This document shows positions 21,746-33,401 of a stretch of DNA of 64,000 nucleotides, one piece after another. The notes under the pieces were generated by a model. It was not told where the DNA came from and did not search any database. It saw only the letters and a program-made list of their open reading frames with translations. The stretch is from Mastigamoeba balamuthi (taxonomy: Eukaryota; Evosea; Mastigamoebida; Mastigamoebidae), in the NCBI GenBank assembly GCA_902651635.1, contig CACRSC010000024.1:378787-442786 (forward strand), given 5' to 3'. Position 1 is the stretch's first letter. The number at the start of each line of letters is the position of its first letter. The position numbers were made by a program, and so were the translations under genes.

Positions 21746-24700
21746 TCACTTGCTGCTCAGCATCGCCGCGGCTGTCGCGGCAGCGGCTGCCCCGTGCCCG
21801 TGCGTGGGGGGGTTGGCTGGCGGAGGGCGGCGGCGCTTGCCCGAGCACGAGGCGCTGCCTGTGTCGGGTGCTGCGCTCGTCCTTGGCCCCTGCGGCGCAG
21901 CGGCAGTGCAGCGCTGGGGACCCCACCCAACAGACTCGAGAGACTCGGGGCGTGGCAGGGGCCTGCACCCCTCCAGCTTGCTCAGAGACTCGGGCTGCGA
22001 GAGAGGCCTGCACCCATCGGCGGCTCGCGCGGTCTGAGGCAGCGCACCGCCAGCGCCATCCTGCAGCGGCCCTGCCTCGCATCCGCCAGCGCCGTCGCTG
22101 TTGCCCTCGGCCATGGGGAAGAGCAGTGAGTCAGAGGGGACCTCGTGCATGCGGACAACGAGGACATGGCCTTCGGTGGCCGCGGAGTCGACGGCGAAGG
22201 CGGTGCCCGACTCCAGGAGGACCTCGGCCTCGCCGAACTGGTTGAGGCAGCCCATGTCGCGGCCGCGGGCCACTTGCATCACGAAGAGGGTACCGGGGCC
22301 GCTGAGGAAGTCGGTGGCGACGTCCCGGCTGCGAGACGTGCTCGTGAAGCCGTTCCAGCGCACGACAGCGCCCGCTGCGTACTTGCCTGCGCCGACGGCG
22401 CAGTCGATGCCCCTGAACACCTCGCCCTGCACCACCGGCAGCCTCCGCATCGCTTGAGTCAGCAGCCACGCATACCCCAGCCAGCAGTCGCCTGCTTCGG
22501 GCCCCTCGCACTCGCGCTGCGCTCTGTTGTCGTTGGCATGCGAGACTCGCAGGCGCAGCGCGCGATTCATCCGGTAGTACACACTCTCCTCGCGCGGCTG
22601 CTCCTCTGATGTGTACACCACCAATGCCAGAGCGGCCTCCACACTCAGTCCTTGTGGAAGAGCACTCACGGCCCTGCGCAGTTCTGAGAGTGGTGTTCAG
22701 AAGCAGCCAGCCAATCACAATAGAGGAGCAGGTACCTTGCTCGAACCTGTCGATCATGTACTTGATGCCCTTGAGGGGTGGGTGCACAGAGCTCAGGGAC
22801 TCGCGGACGCTGAGACCCCTTTGGAATGCTGCAACAGGGGCAGCAGGCAGGGCCTGAAGGGTCTCTCCCTCGATGTCACTCATTCGTGTCCGGAGCCTGC
22901 CAATGTGGTGCAGTGCCACTGCTCCCAGCACCACCACTGCACCAGCTGTGGCCGACACTGCCACCATGGCCCCTGCTACTACAGCCCCAGCTGCAGAGGA
23001 CGACACAGTCACAGCAACGATTGTCGCAGTGGCTGCAACTGTTGCCACCACAACAACAGTCGCCCCTGCAGCAATTCCAGCAATGGCTCCTGTGGAAAGG
23101 CCACCACCATCATCTGCGACAATCATTTCCATACTGGAGCCACTTGCATTCATTGGTTCCAAATCTACTAATAGATGTGAGATGCCAAATTTGTTTGAGC
23201 TGGATGAGGCATACAGGGCAGTTGTGAACTGCTGTCACTGGATGAGAGTTGATTACTGGTAAGGCTATCATCACCTATTACGGGCCTCTGATTGCTGCTT
23301 CTGGCAAATATGCTACTGCTGGATGAATCTTCTTTTTCCATGCTATGACTGCTTGAAATGTCCGATGTATGGCTATTACTATTGCTAGGACTATTGCTGA
23401 CCACAGTACTGCTTCTGCTACTGGCAGATATTTCTGTGCTACTGCTACTGCTGGACAATACACTACTGAATTCCAATCCTGATTCTGTATTCATATCAAT
23501 TTGGTTGTCATTGCTTGTGTGCTTCAATGTGACGTACTGCTTTCCTTGGAAAATGAACTGCTGCTTCTCTCATAATGCTGGCACAAGGGAACAGGATTCC
23601 ATTTTCCATTTGGCTTACAGATTCCTTCATGAGCTGTGCTGTGTGCAGGGCATAGAAATGAGCAGTTCTGGCCATCTGCAACTGTTGAGAAACATGTGCC
23701 CCATCCTAATGCACTCTCTGGCTCTGCTAACTGGCAGCATGTATGACATGTTTCTCCACATTGTGAATTAGAGCAGAGCATCTCATTTCCTGAACAGATT
23801 GATGCTTTTCTTGGTCTTGATGTGCATAAAGCACTGGGAATCTCACCATTCAGCTGATTGTTTGACAAAAAACTTCATTCAAGTTAGTATACAATATTCA
23901 TTTCCTGAAAGTGTATTACAGTGAGTCCAGTCGAAGCAGTTTTGTGATTAATGCAGGAATTGTTCCACTAAATCTGTTTCTCTCGAGATTCCTATAGATG
24001 AGTTAGTTATGAATTCTCATTCATTGAATTTTAAGAGAAACGAGCATACATATCAATCATATGGCTTAAATTCCCAATGCTCTGTGGAATTGGCCCAGAC
24101 AGTCTGTTCGAACTCATATTGCTGTAAATGACTAGTGTTAGACTTAACTTGAAGGCTTTATCAGTACACTATTGTTAATGAGGTAAGTTTTCCGATTGTA
24201 TCTGGTACAATTCCGCTGAGTTGATTTGAATTTAGTCTTCTGAGAGAGAATTAGCCAACTTCTGATAGATCCAGCATACAAATCTGTGAGCTTAGAGAGA
24301 CTGCCAATTGTGTTTGGAATGGTTCCGGTTAGAGAATTAGAGAACATATACCTAAATAATGATTAGATCAACTGAATTAAGAATTCCTACGAACAGTGTC
24401 TCGAGGTTTGACAGATGACCAATTGATTCCGGTATCTCTCCTCCTAGAGGATTGTATTCCAAGATTCTAGAGGGTATTAAACATTGATGTGGTTTTTCTC
24501 TGTTACAATGCTTGCAAATTTGCCAGATTTCCAATCGATTTCGGAATTGGTCCGGTTAACTGGTTATCCCTAAGAGACCTACGATGGCATTGTTAGAGTC
24601 CTTTCTCCGAATTGTTGTACAGAATCATGAGATTCGCTAGATTTCCTATTGCATTCGGAATAGTCTGACTGAGTTTATTTTCGAACAACTCCCTACCAGT

Positions 24701-25507
24701 GCTTTAATAGAAGTAGGATCGTTTTCTGCACGCACAGTCTAGTCAATTTTGTGAGCTGTCCGATCTGCAAGGGAATGACTCCCCTAAACTGGCATCTACC
24801 TAACTTCCTGATACTTGATGAGATCACGTTAAAATAAATGCTGGTATGTACATATCCTCCAGATTTGCCATATTTCCGATACTACTTGGAAGTGACCCAC
24901 TAATGCCACTGTTCTCCAGCCATCTGCGTTCTTTGCCTCAGTTTTTGCACTTGGGTGATATTTCTTCTCGCACAACTCTTTGAGGTTTGATAGGTTGCCA
25001 ATGGAACTCGGTAGAGGACCGCTAATAGCTGTTGATGAAAGGTCTCTGGTATGCACGACACCAGTGTTAGCCAAGCTCAGGAGATGAGGGGCAGTCGTAC
25101 AGCGTATTCAGGTTCACGAGGTTGCCAATGCTTTCAGGAAGTGTCCCATGGGCTGTCCCGGTCAGATCGGATAGACTCCTGCGGGGGTGTTACAATCACA
25201 AGGGAGGAGCGAGTAAGAAATTGTCAGTGCACAGTGTGTCAACGACGTCGCCGTTGCACGTTACGCCAGAGAGGCGACCGTTGCAGGGCTGTGGCCAGCG
25301 GCAGGGGTTGTCCCAGAGCTGCTTCAGAAGATCTATGCTGTTGTAGAGGTCGCAGAGGGCCTTCACCTGCGGCGCCCGAGCAGCTGCACATCCGCACGAG
25401 GCAACGAGCAGAACAGCCAGTGCTGTATGCCCGAATGAGCTATTGTGTTGTTGCAACGAGTCTGTACCGATGATTGCAATACGCGGGGGGCCAGTCGGGG
25501 AGGACAT
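21746..25507 (-). CDS. LRR receptor-transmembrane-ADP-ribosyltransferase fusion (1015 aa)
   Basis: Sixteen exons, minus strand: 25507-25233, 25178-25101, 25045-24974, 24923-24852, 24807-24736, 24692-24621, 24578-24507, 24466-24395, 24351-24280, 24239-24168, 24121-24050, 23991-23920, 23872-23538, 23484-23215, 23167-22736, 22683-21746; total 1016 codons, all phases closing. Order: hydrophobic signal segment (about 28-44), Cys LRR cap (GVTCNGD), 11 plant-type LRRs (ISGPLPSSIGNLSNL, LTGPIPKSIGNLANL), Cys-rich/sushi-like segment (about 370-455), Ser-rich stalk (470-555), long hydrophobic region 586-650 after GGGLSTGAIAG, then an R-S-E class ADP-ribosyltransferase: FRG Arg near 794, FTSTS near 816-820, ExE (GEAEV) near 855/857. 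ExE enzymes typically modify arginine. Target, topology (one or two membrane passes) and ligand are unknown. A 47-nt intron (23214-23168) links the receptor and enzyme parts; the enzyme frame has no convincing separate start. Confidence 0.75.
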
Positions 25508-25994
25508 GTTGGTTGCGGCGTGAGTCAGCTTCTAGTCCCAGTTCAAAAACCAGCACAATATCTTAGACATGAATCTTGCTACATTATCGTATCGGTAGCC
25601 AGAGCTCAACAATAGTGACGTCCTTTGATTGACTGTCGTTTAGGAGTAGTGTACTCCTTCGCGATGTTGGTTATCAGCCAATTGTCAGCATGATATTGCA
25701 GGGTGTCCTCCAATATTTCGGAGTCACATATCTGTCTAGAGGACACGCAGAGGGGGAGACTAATTTCGGAGACGGGCAAGGCTGGCTCGCATGAATGGGC
25801 CCGGACTGTTTGATGTTCGGTGGAGACTGACGTATGCCAAGCACCAGCGGTGTGGGGCAACAGTACGGAAACGGGCAGAAGGGTAGTGTCTTTCTTGGTT
25901 TTGCGCATCATTCAGTGGGTGGTGTGTTGGGTTTAAGAAAACAATGAAGTTTGTATTTCGAAGGGGGCAGTGACTGTTCTGTCGTTGGCGTTGA
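25508..25994. other. Intergenic: 5' region of LRR-ART gene and 3' region of PDE gene
   Basis: No gene is seen. ACAATATCTTAGAC (25556-25569) and ATTATCGTATCGG (25584-25596) are candidate promoter words for the minus-strand LRR-ART gene. The end nearest the phosphodiesterase stop is its 3' flank. Confidence 0.4.
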
Positions 25995-28900
25995 CTAAGT
26001 GCTCTGTTGGGGTTTGTTGGTTGCTGGCTTGCTCTGCTCCGCGGCCGCTGCTGCTGCTGCCGCTGCTGCTGCGGCTTTTCCGTGCTCTGCTCGGTGAATC
26101 TCCTCCGTCTTCTCGTTTGTGGTGCCGCCCTTTGCCTGCGTCTTGAGCGACCCCGACTCGGCCAGCACTTTGGCCCACTGCCAGTGGATTTGCGAAGGCT
26201 GTTAGCTGTGCGCTGCAACTTGCAGCGAGCGGGTGGCTGAGGTGAGTGTGAGAGAGCAACGTGCCTGCTCGGCGTTTGCGGCGAGGACGTCGGTGGTGTG
26301 CTGGCGGATGTCGGGGAGGAACTTGGCGAGGAGGTCGAACATGGGGTAGGCGATGGAGTTGATGAAGCCGAGCTGCATCTGCGCCGTGACGACGTGCTCC
26401 CTGTCCATGAAGGGCGACACCGAGAGCCCCTTGGCCCTCTCCATCTCGCCCTGGCGGAAGAACTCGCGCAGCAGGATCTCGGCCCACTTCTTGGCGAGGG
26501 CAAAGGGCCTACAGACATTGGAGATGTCGGCGCACTTGATGATGACCTTGCAGAGCAGCTTCTTCTGCTGGGGCGTCTGGCAGTCGAGCGTCCCTGCCTT
26601 GACGGCCGACTCGAACTCGGCGAGCACGCCAAAGTGGTTGGCCATGTCGGTCGAGAGGATGATGGGGATCATGTAGGCCCACACCTGGTGCCGCTGCTCG
26701 TCCGTCATGCCCGCCAGGATGTCGAACGACTCGTTGCTCAGGATCGCGATGGACCGCGAGCAGTGGTACGTCTCCATGATCGACGTGTTGCTGAACAGCA
26801 GCGCCAGGGGCGTCTGCGCGTTCACCTGGAACGCGTTGTTGAGCCCCCCGTGGTCCACTGCGCCGCCCCCGAGTCAGTACGTATGCCTGTGCGTGCTCTG
26901 TGTGGCGCACCGTCGTGGCAGAGGCCCGAGAGGAGGAGGGCGAAGATCTCGATCTTGGTGAGCAGACCGAGGACCTTGGGGCTGGAGCGCAGGAGGACGT
27001 AGATGAACTGCGTAACGTCGACGGCGTGGTTGAAATTGTGGTAGGGCACCGTGTTGTACGACTTGGAGAGCTCGAAGAGGAACGACATGAACGTCGACCG
27101 CTCGATCTTGAACTCGTCAAAGAGCCCCATGTCCTCGAACATCGCCGACACGCACCGTATCAGCGCCTCCGTGTCCGCCGCGCCGTTGACGTCGAACTCC
27201 CACCGCAGTATCGCCGCCTTGTCCGCGTCCGTGGGGCTCAGCACTGGGAATTGCTGTTTGTGCGTGTGCGTGCATGGTCAGTCGACTGCTCTGCTGCTGC
27301 TGCTGCGCAGGAGGGCGGAGGGGTGCGGACCTTCTTCTGGCGCTTGGAGGCGTTGTAGGTGCTGGTGAGGCCCGAGAGGGAGTTGCCGCAGAAGGCGGCA
27401 AAGGCCTTGACGAGCTGGCGGTCCTCCTCCTTGAAGCCGGGGCCGCCGCGCTTGTTGATCATCTCGGTGACGGCGACGACCTCGCCCGACTCGTTCATGA
27501 TGGGGATGGCGAGGACGCTGTGCGTCTTGAAGCCCGTGGCCCTGTCGATGCCCGGGTTGAAGCGCGGGTCTGCGTAGACGTCGCTGATGGCGAGCTCCTG
27601 GCCCGTCGAGGCCACGTAGCCGGCGATGGACGAGGGCTTGCTGGGGACGACGATCTCGCCGGCGCCGTCGGCGATCTGCGTGCGGAGCTCCTTGTTCTTG
27701 GGGTCGAGGACGAAGAGGGAGGCGCGCTCGGCGTCGATGAGCTCGCGGGCGCGGGTCATGATGGAGGAGATCATGGGGGTGATCTGGTTGTCCGAGGTGA
27801 GGGCCATGACGATGTCGAGGAGGGCCGAGGCCTTCTTCTCCTGGTGCAGCGCGCGGTCGTAGAGGCTGGCGTTGTGAAGCGCGAGGCCGCAGAAGATGCT
27901 GAAGGCCTTGAGAAGCTCCTCGTCCTCCTTGGTGAACTCGCCCGCCTTGTTCTTGTTGATGATCTCGGTGACGCCGATGACCTGCCCCGCGTGGTTCTTG
28001 ATGGGCACGCAAATGATCGTGCTCGTCCGGAACCCCGTCTGCTTGTCGATCTCCACGTTGAAGCGCGGGTCGCTGTAGGCGTCCTTGATGTTCTGCACCT
28101 CGCCCGTCATCACCACGTGCCCCGCGATGCCGTGGTTCGCCGGGAACCGGATGCCCTCGGCCGTGCCCTCGGCCACCTGCGAGCACAGCTCATTGGTCTG
28201 TGCGTCGTAGAGGAACAGCGACGAGCGCTCGGCGTCTACGAGCTCGCGGGCGCGCTGCAGGATCATCTCGGTCAGGTCCTCGCTCTCGAGGTGCAGCGCC
28301 AGCGACTCGGCAACCTCGAGCAGCGCCTGGTACTTGTGCTGCGTCGAGACCGAGGCCTTGTAGCTGCTGACGGTCCTGCTGAAGACGCTCGCGTTCTGTA
28401 TCGCCTCGCCCGCCTGCGCGATGAACGCCCGCGCGAGCTGCTCGTCGTCGTCGGACGACCCGAACGACGGCACGCCGCGGCGGTTGACGAGCTCGAGGAC
28501 GCCCATGACGCTCTTGCTGTTGGCGACGGGCCATGCGGCGATGGTGCGCGGCGCCAGCAGCATCTCGCGCGGCTGGTCGACGTTGGCGTTGAAGAGCGGG
28601 TGCTGCCCCGCGTTGGCCCGGATGATCAGCGGCTCGCCCGTCGTCGCCACGTGGCTCACGATGCTGCGCTTCTCCTGCACGAGCAGCATGTCCGACGCGC
28701 CCCCCGACGCCAGGTAGAGCTCGCCCGAGCTGCCGTCGACCAGGAACAGCTGCGCGCAATCTGCGCGGAACAGCTCCGCGGCCCTGCCCGCCACGGCGTT
28801 GTAGAGCGCGGGGATCTCGAGCTCCGACGAGAGCGCGCGGTTGGCCTCGAGCAGCTGCTGCCTCCGCGAGACGGCGCACGCGGCGCGCATCCCCGAGACC

Positions 28901-30782
28901 AGGAAGGGCAGCACGAGCTGCAGGACCACCTCGTCGTCGTGGGTGAACTCGACGGCGCTCAGGTCGTCCGAGGGCCCCGCGCCCGTGCGCTTGTTGACCG
29001 CCTGGACGACGCCCACGATGGCGCCCTCCGAGACGACGGGCGCGCAGAGCACGCTGACGACCTTGCCGACGCCCCTGCCGTCGATCTGCGGGTCGAAGCC
29101 CGCGTGGCTCGGCGCGTTGGCCACGCTGTACACGCCCCCCGTCGTCGCCGCCAGCCCCGCGATGCCCCGCGACGTCGGGTGCTGCAGCTGCACAGCCGCC
29201 CCCGTCTCGGGGTCGCGCGCCAGCTCCGACATGGTGCTCGTCGCCTTGTCCACCTCGTAGAGCCGCACCTTGGCCGCGTGCAGCACCCGCGCCAGCGCTG
29301 TGCACGACGCCTCCCGGCTCTTCACGCTGTCGTCGGCCTGCCCGGCGAGCGCCTTGGCGCACTCAAGTATCTCCCCCATCTGAGCCCCCGCCACCCGCGT
29401 CGCCTGCGACGCCGCCAGAGCTGCCGACGCCGCTGCTGCCGCCGCCCCCGCCTTCTCGGCCGCCCGCATGCTCGACGGCGAGAGGGGCTCTGGTGCCAGG
29501 GGGGCCGTGGGCGACGGCGCCAGCACCAGCGGCGCCAGAGCCGACCCACGCGACGCTGTGGTCGTTGGCTGGCGGACGGTCCCTGCGCTACCCGCGTTGC
29601 GGCGACGCGGAGCGCTGGGAAGCGTCGTGGCCGAGCCGCACGAGCCCGAGCGGGGCAGCGCGGAGATGCGCGACGTCGCTGTTGAGAAGCGGGCGCTGTT
29701 GGGCGCGCTGCTGCCCCCGCCACCGCCCCCGCCCCCGCCCCCGAGGCTGCCCCCGCCGCCAGCAGTTGTGAGGACACTGAAGCTGCCGCTGGCGCAGGTG
29801 CTGGCGACGGTCACCGAGGGCGTGTCGCCAACGCTGGCGCGGCGCAGGATGTCGCGCATGGTCTTCTGCGTCTTGAGGAAGTACCCCGACGTCGTGCTGT
29901 GCGGCGGGACGAGGAATCACGCCAACGTCACCGGTGATGTAAGCGATGACGCCTGTGTATTTCCGGAGAGAGGAAGGGGAGATTACCTGAGCTCGGGAGT
30001 CGAGGACTTCTGGGGGACCGTGTGGTGCTGGTGATCCATCATCTCCCCCTACGGCCGCGTGTCTCTGTTTTAGCGCAGGGGTGTCTACTATGCAGGGCCG
30101 GGGGGCGCGTACCTCCATCATTGTGGATCCCGCGCGCCTGATCTTGGTGGACGATAGCGTCGAGGTCTTGCGGGACAGCGGGGGCCTGTGCTTGTGCGCT
30201 GAGAGGAGAGGTGCAGGGGGACGTGGGTACGCACGAGAACTTAGAGCCGTATTTGATCGTCTCGAGCGAGGCGAGCTCCAGCAGGGGGCTCGAGATGTTG
30301 ATGCCCGTCACGTGCAGGTTGATCCCGCTCGCCCGAGACCCCACGTGCGCCAGCGCCGGCCTGCGGGGCTCGGGCCTCCGCGCCGTGAAGCTCATTTGTG
30401 ACTGCGTTCTCTGGGGCTGCGCGTGCTGCGCGTGCTGCTGCTGCGAGTGCTGCGAATGCTGCGAGTGCTGAGTCGACGGCGTGGCCACCCGCGACGGTGC
30501 TGGTGCTGCCGCTGCTGTTTTCTTGTGTGCGGACGCAGAGGACGTGCGCTGCAGCTGCTTCCGCTTCGAGAGTCCCGCGAACAGGCGACGCGTGGTCGGT
30601 GGGGGGTTGGGCGGGATGCCCGGTGGGAGGTGGGGTGCGGGGTGTGTCGGTGTGGACGAGCCCGCTGCGCAGCCCCCTGTGCCTGGCGCTCCTGCGGGTG
30701 AATTTGAGTGGTCCGCGGGGTTTGTGGATCTCTGCGGTGTATTTTTAGCCCGCGGGCGGCTGTTCCTCTTCCGAACGCGCAT
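25995..30782 (-). CDS. Cyclic nucleotide phosphodiesterase with four GAF domains (about 1455 aa)
   Basis: Exons, minus strand: 30782-30235, 30185-30113, 30048-29987, 29896-27331, 27253-26911, 26857-26265, 26177-25995; they sum to 1456 codons. A Ser/Gln/His-rich N-terminus (kinase-site-like SRKTSTLSSTKIRR) is followed by four tandem GAF domains at about 400-570, 590-745, 760-930 and 940-1095. The third and fourth carry the NKxxF..ED signature of cyclic-nucleotide-binding GAFs. The class I catalytic domain (about 1100-1390) has YHNFNHA, HDVDHGG, CADIS and QLGFINS (purine-clamp Gln). It hydrolyses cAMP and/or cGMP; specificity cannot be read. The usual His before the CADIS element is Lys. The Ala/Gln/Lys tail is low complexity. 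The last intron is GC-AG (26264-26178). The start is the second in-frame ATG of the exon; one lies 39 codons upstream. Confidence 0.85.
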
Positions 30783-31034
30783 TTCGCACCAGCAGAATCT
30801 CGCATTGCTCTCTCCGGCATGCCCCTTTGTCCACTCTTGTCCAAAAAAATGGCGGCGCCCTTCTCCCTGTGGCCAAGGGGACACTGGGGGGGGCCGCATG
30901 CATGCGCTGCTGGTTCTTCTGTGCTCTGACGTTCCCCGGGGTTTGCTGGCTCGCTGGTTGCGCGGTTGCTGGTATTTTGGTTGGTGCGGCAGGGTGGGCG
31001 GTCTCTTGGTCGAGGGGCCAGGCCCAGCTGCTCC

Positions 31035-32418
31035 TCAGTTGGAGGCCAGGGGCTTGACGAACTTGCCCGTGACCCAGACGCGGTACATGCGGATGGCGCG
31101 CTTGCGGTTGCGCAGCTCGCGCGTGTCGTAGTCGCAGCGCTCGACCGTGAAGCCCGCGGCTGTGAACGCCTCGGTGGCAGCCTCGCGCGTCAGGTAGTGC
31201 ACGCGCGTGCCGTCCGCCCGCAGGTAGAAGTTGTCCTCGATTCGCCTCCCGGACTTGGCCGCAAACCTGACCTGCGAGGTCGCGCTTATCGTAAGAATGT
31301 GCTGTGCTGAGAACTGATTTGACACGGCAGAGTTTACAATAGTAAGGTTTGGTAGGTAAGGTAAGGTTAAGGTGAAGGTTAAGGCCAGGGTGTGGGTTTA
31401 GGTGCCGTGGGCGGTGAGGTGGACGGCTGATGAAACAAAGATGCCAAATAATCAAGGGTAGTAAGATAAGGTTCAGGTGAAGGTGAAGGTAAGGTAAGGT
31501 CAGGGTTAAGGTTAAGGTGAAGGTAAGGACAGAGCTGAGGCGGCAGGGGCGGGTGGGCTCCGTGCCTGTGTCATGTCGGCGACGCCGTAGTCCCTGAGCA
31601 GCACGCATCCGCCGGGGGCCAGCACGTCGTAGAGCGCCGCGATGGCGACGGGCAGCGCCGCGGGCGAGACGGCGCTGAGGGCGAAGATGGCGGTGGCGAC
31701 GTTGACAGAGCCGCTGGGCACGGCCGCCGCGAGGGCCCCGGGGGAGGTGACGTCTGCGACGGCGCCGGCGCACCTGGCGGGGTCCCAGCCGGGGCGGGCG
31801 CACATGATCTCGACGGCGCGGGGGCTGATGTCGACGCCCACGAAGCGGGCGGCGGGGAGGAGCGGGATGAGGGGCAGCAGCGTGTTGCCGACGCCGCAGC
31901 CCACCTCGAGCACGCAGGCGCCCGGGGCCAGCGCGGCCGCCGTCAGCTCGGGGAACTGGTCCTGCAGGTAGTTGCGGTCCTTGAAGAACTTCTCCTCAAA
32001 GTGCGCGTAGAACCGCTCCCAGTGCTCCCCCGCCTCGCGCTCGTACTTGTCTGGGGGGGAGGGGCCTGCCGCGTCAGAAATGGCGTGGCCTGACGTGGCC
32101 TGATGCGCCCGACTCCGGAGGAAGCCGGAGTTGGTACACAGAGGAGAGAAGCTGTCGCATCAGGCGACACACGTCACGACACACGTCGGGCAATTGATAT
32201 GCGCCCCCGGGAGTGGGGAGGTCGGATTCGGGTGGCGGCTCACCGCGCAGCTCGGGGCTGAAGACGTCGGGGTCGGCGGCCACGAGCTCGCGGGCGACGC
32301 GCGCGCGGTCGGCGCTCCACTCGACGACGTCCCACGAGGTGTCTGTGTCCAAGCCAGCGACGTCCTTGTCGCCCTTGCAGGCCTCCCAGAAGGCGTTACG
32401 CCAGCTGCCCCCCGACAT
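31035..32418 (-). CDS. tRNA m3C methyltransferase, METTL2/6/8 (TRM140) family
   Basis: Exons 32418-32244, 32050-31566 and 31271-31035 give 298 aa. Family marks: SWRNAFWEACKGD near the start, HWERFYAHFEEKFFKDRNYL and QDQFPEL before the Rossmann fold, SAM motif VLEVGCGVGNT, acidic VGVDIS, LRDYGVADMTQ, and the C-terminal NFYLRADGTRVHYLT with ELRNRKRAIRMYRVW. Family knowledge: these enzymes make 3-methylcytidine at position 32 of Ser, Thr or Arg tRNAs using SAM. The absence of a long N-terminal extension and the size favour a METTL6-like form, but the class cannot be fixed. The join DMTQ/VRFAAK matches the family exactly only if intron 2 (31565-31272) is GC-AG. That intron holds a telomere-like repeat. 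Confidence 0.88.
31333..31535. repeat. AAGGT/TTAAGG degenerate repeats in METTL intron 2
   Basis: Clusters of GTAAGGTTAAGGTGAAGG units occur at 31345-31385 and 31460-31535 on the + strand (CCTTAACCTTAACC on the gene strand). They resemble degenerate telomeric or G-rich minisatellite sequence and lie wholly inside the intron. Confidence 0.7.
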
Positions 32419-32477
32419 GTAGGTGTCGCAGTGTGGCTGACCGGCTGGTGCAGTGCGCCTCTGCAGGTCTGCGCCGC

Positions 32478-32604
32478 AGATACGCGGATCTCGGGTGGGG
32501 CCGTTTGAAAAAGATACGGGGGGGGGGCCGTGACGCGAATCGTGACATCAATCCAGGAAACGGGGGGCGCGCCAAAAATACCGGAAAAGCATATCTCCAT
32601 TTTC
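32478..32604. promoter_or_regulatory. Divergent METTL/DEK promoter region
   Basis: Between the METTL ATG (32418, minus) and the DEK-like ATG (32699, plus) lie AGATACGCGGATCTCGG (32478-32494), AAAGATACGGGG (32510-32521) and GCATATCTCCATTTTC (32589-32604). They belong to the recurrent GATATC/GATAC word class. Confidence 0.4.
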
Positions 32605-32698
32605 AAAAATTCAAAGAGAGCGGACGGAGCAGGCGAGCTCAACGCCCCCAACCCCAGCCAGAGAAAAGCGACCGGAGCGCAGCGCCCAGACGAAAACC

Positions 32699-33370
32699 AT
32701 GCCCGCGGAGAAGCCCACGGAGAAGCCCACGGCGGCCGAGAAGAAGCAGGCAGCGCGCCGCAAGTCGGTCGACGGCAAGACGCGCGAGATCACGTCGCTG
32801 TGCGGCCCCAACGGCACCCATTACAGCCACCCAGCAGCAGCCCCTCACAGAGACGCCCCCCAGGAAGCTGGGCAAGAAGATGCAGCCCGCCTCGGACAAG
32901 CGGCAGCCCAAGGCCCTGTCGCGGCTGAGCCTGAGCGCGGCCAAGGCGCCCAAGAAGGCGGTGGAGGTGGTGGCGGGCAAGGGCAAGAAGCTCAGCGACC
33001 TCAGCTACGGTGCGCCTCCCCCGAGCCCCCGAGCCCCTGCGCCCCAGGGCCAGCGAGCACTGAGTGCCCCCCGCGGCACAGTGATGGACCAGTTTGAGCG
33101 GAGGACGCGCGACGACGTGGCCCTGCAGACGCTGCACAGGCTCGCGTACGGGGCGCCCGTGCGCGGCGCGCTGCTCAAGAAGCAGCTGCGCGAGTTCAGC
33201 GGCGTCGTCTACGCAGAGGGCGCCCTCTCGCGCGACAAGCTCAAGGCCCGCATCGGCGCCCGCACCCTCAACGTCCTCCGCGACCTCTGCTCCCTCGTCG
33301 GCCTCGAGCGCGGCGGCGACCGCGTGCGCTCTCCTCTCTCTCCGTATACACACCCCCAGCGCGGCCTCTG

Positions 33371-33401
<31 letters not shown>

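Noticed and set aside
22131-23162. Stand-alone ADP-ribosyltransferase gene starting at 23162
   Set aside because: The apparent start is a TTG, the region upstream is open in the LRR-gene frame, and a 47-nt intron joins the two with correct phase. A separate gene starting at the ATG near 23153 remains a weak alternative.
23278-23463. Short minus-strand frame with a membrane-like stretch
   Set aside because: The overlapping Ser-rich frame is the one that links in phase to both neighbouring exons; the hydrophobic reading is a frame shadow of AGC/AGT codons.
27274-29685. 803-codon open frame on the + strand
   Set aside because: It lies antisense to the GAF-phosphodiesterase. Its Leu/Arg/Val/Asp-only composition is the mirror of GC-rich codons, and it has no domain.
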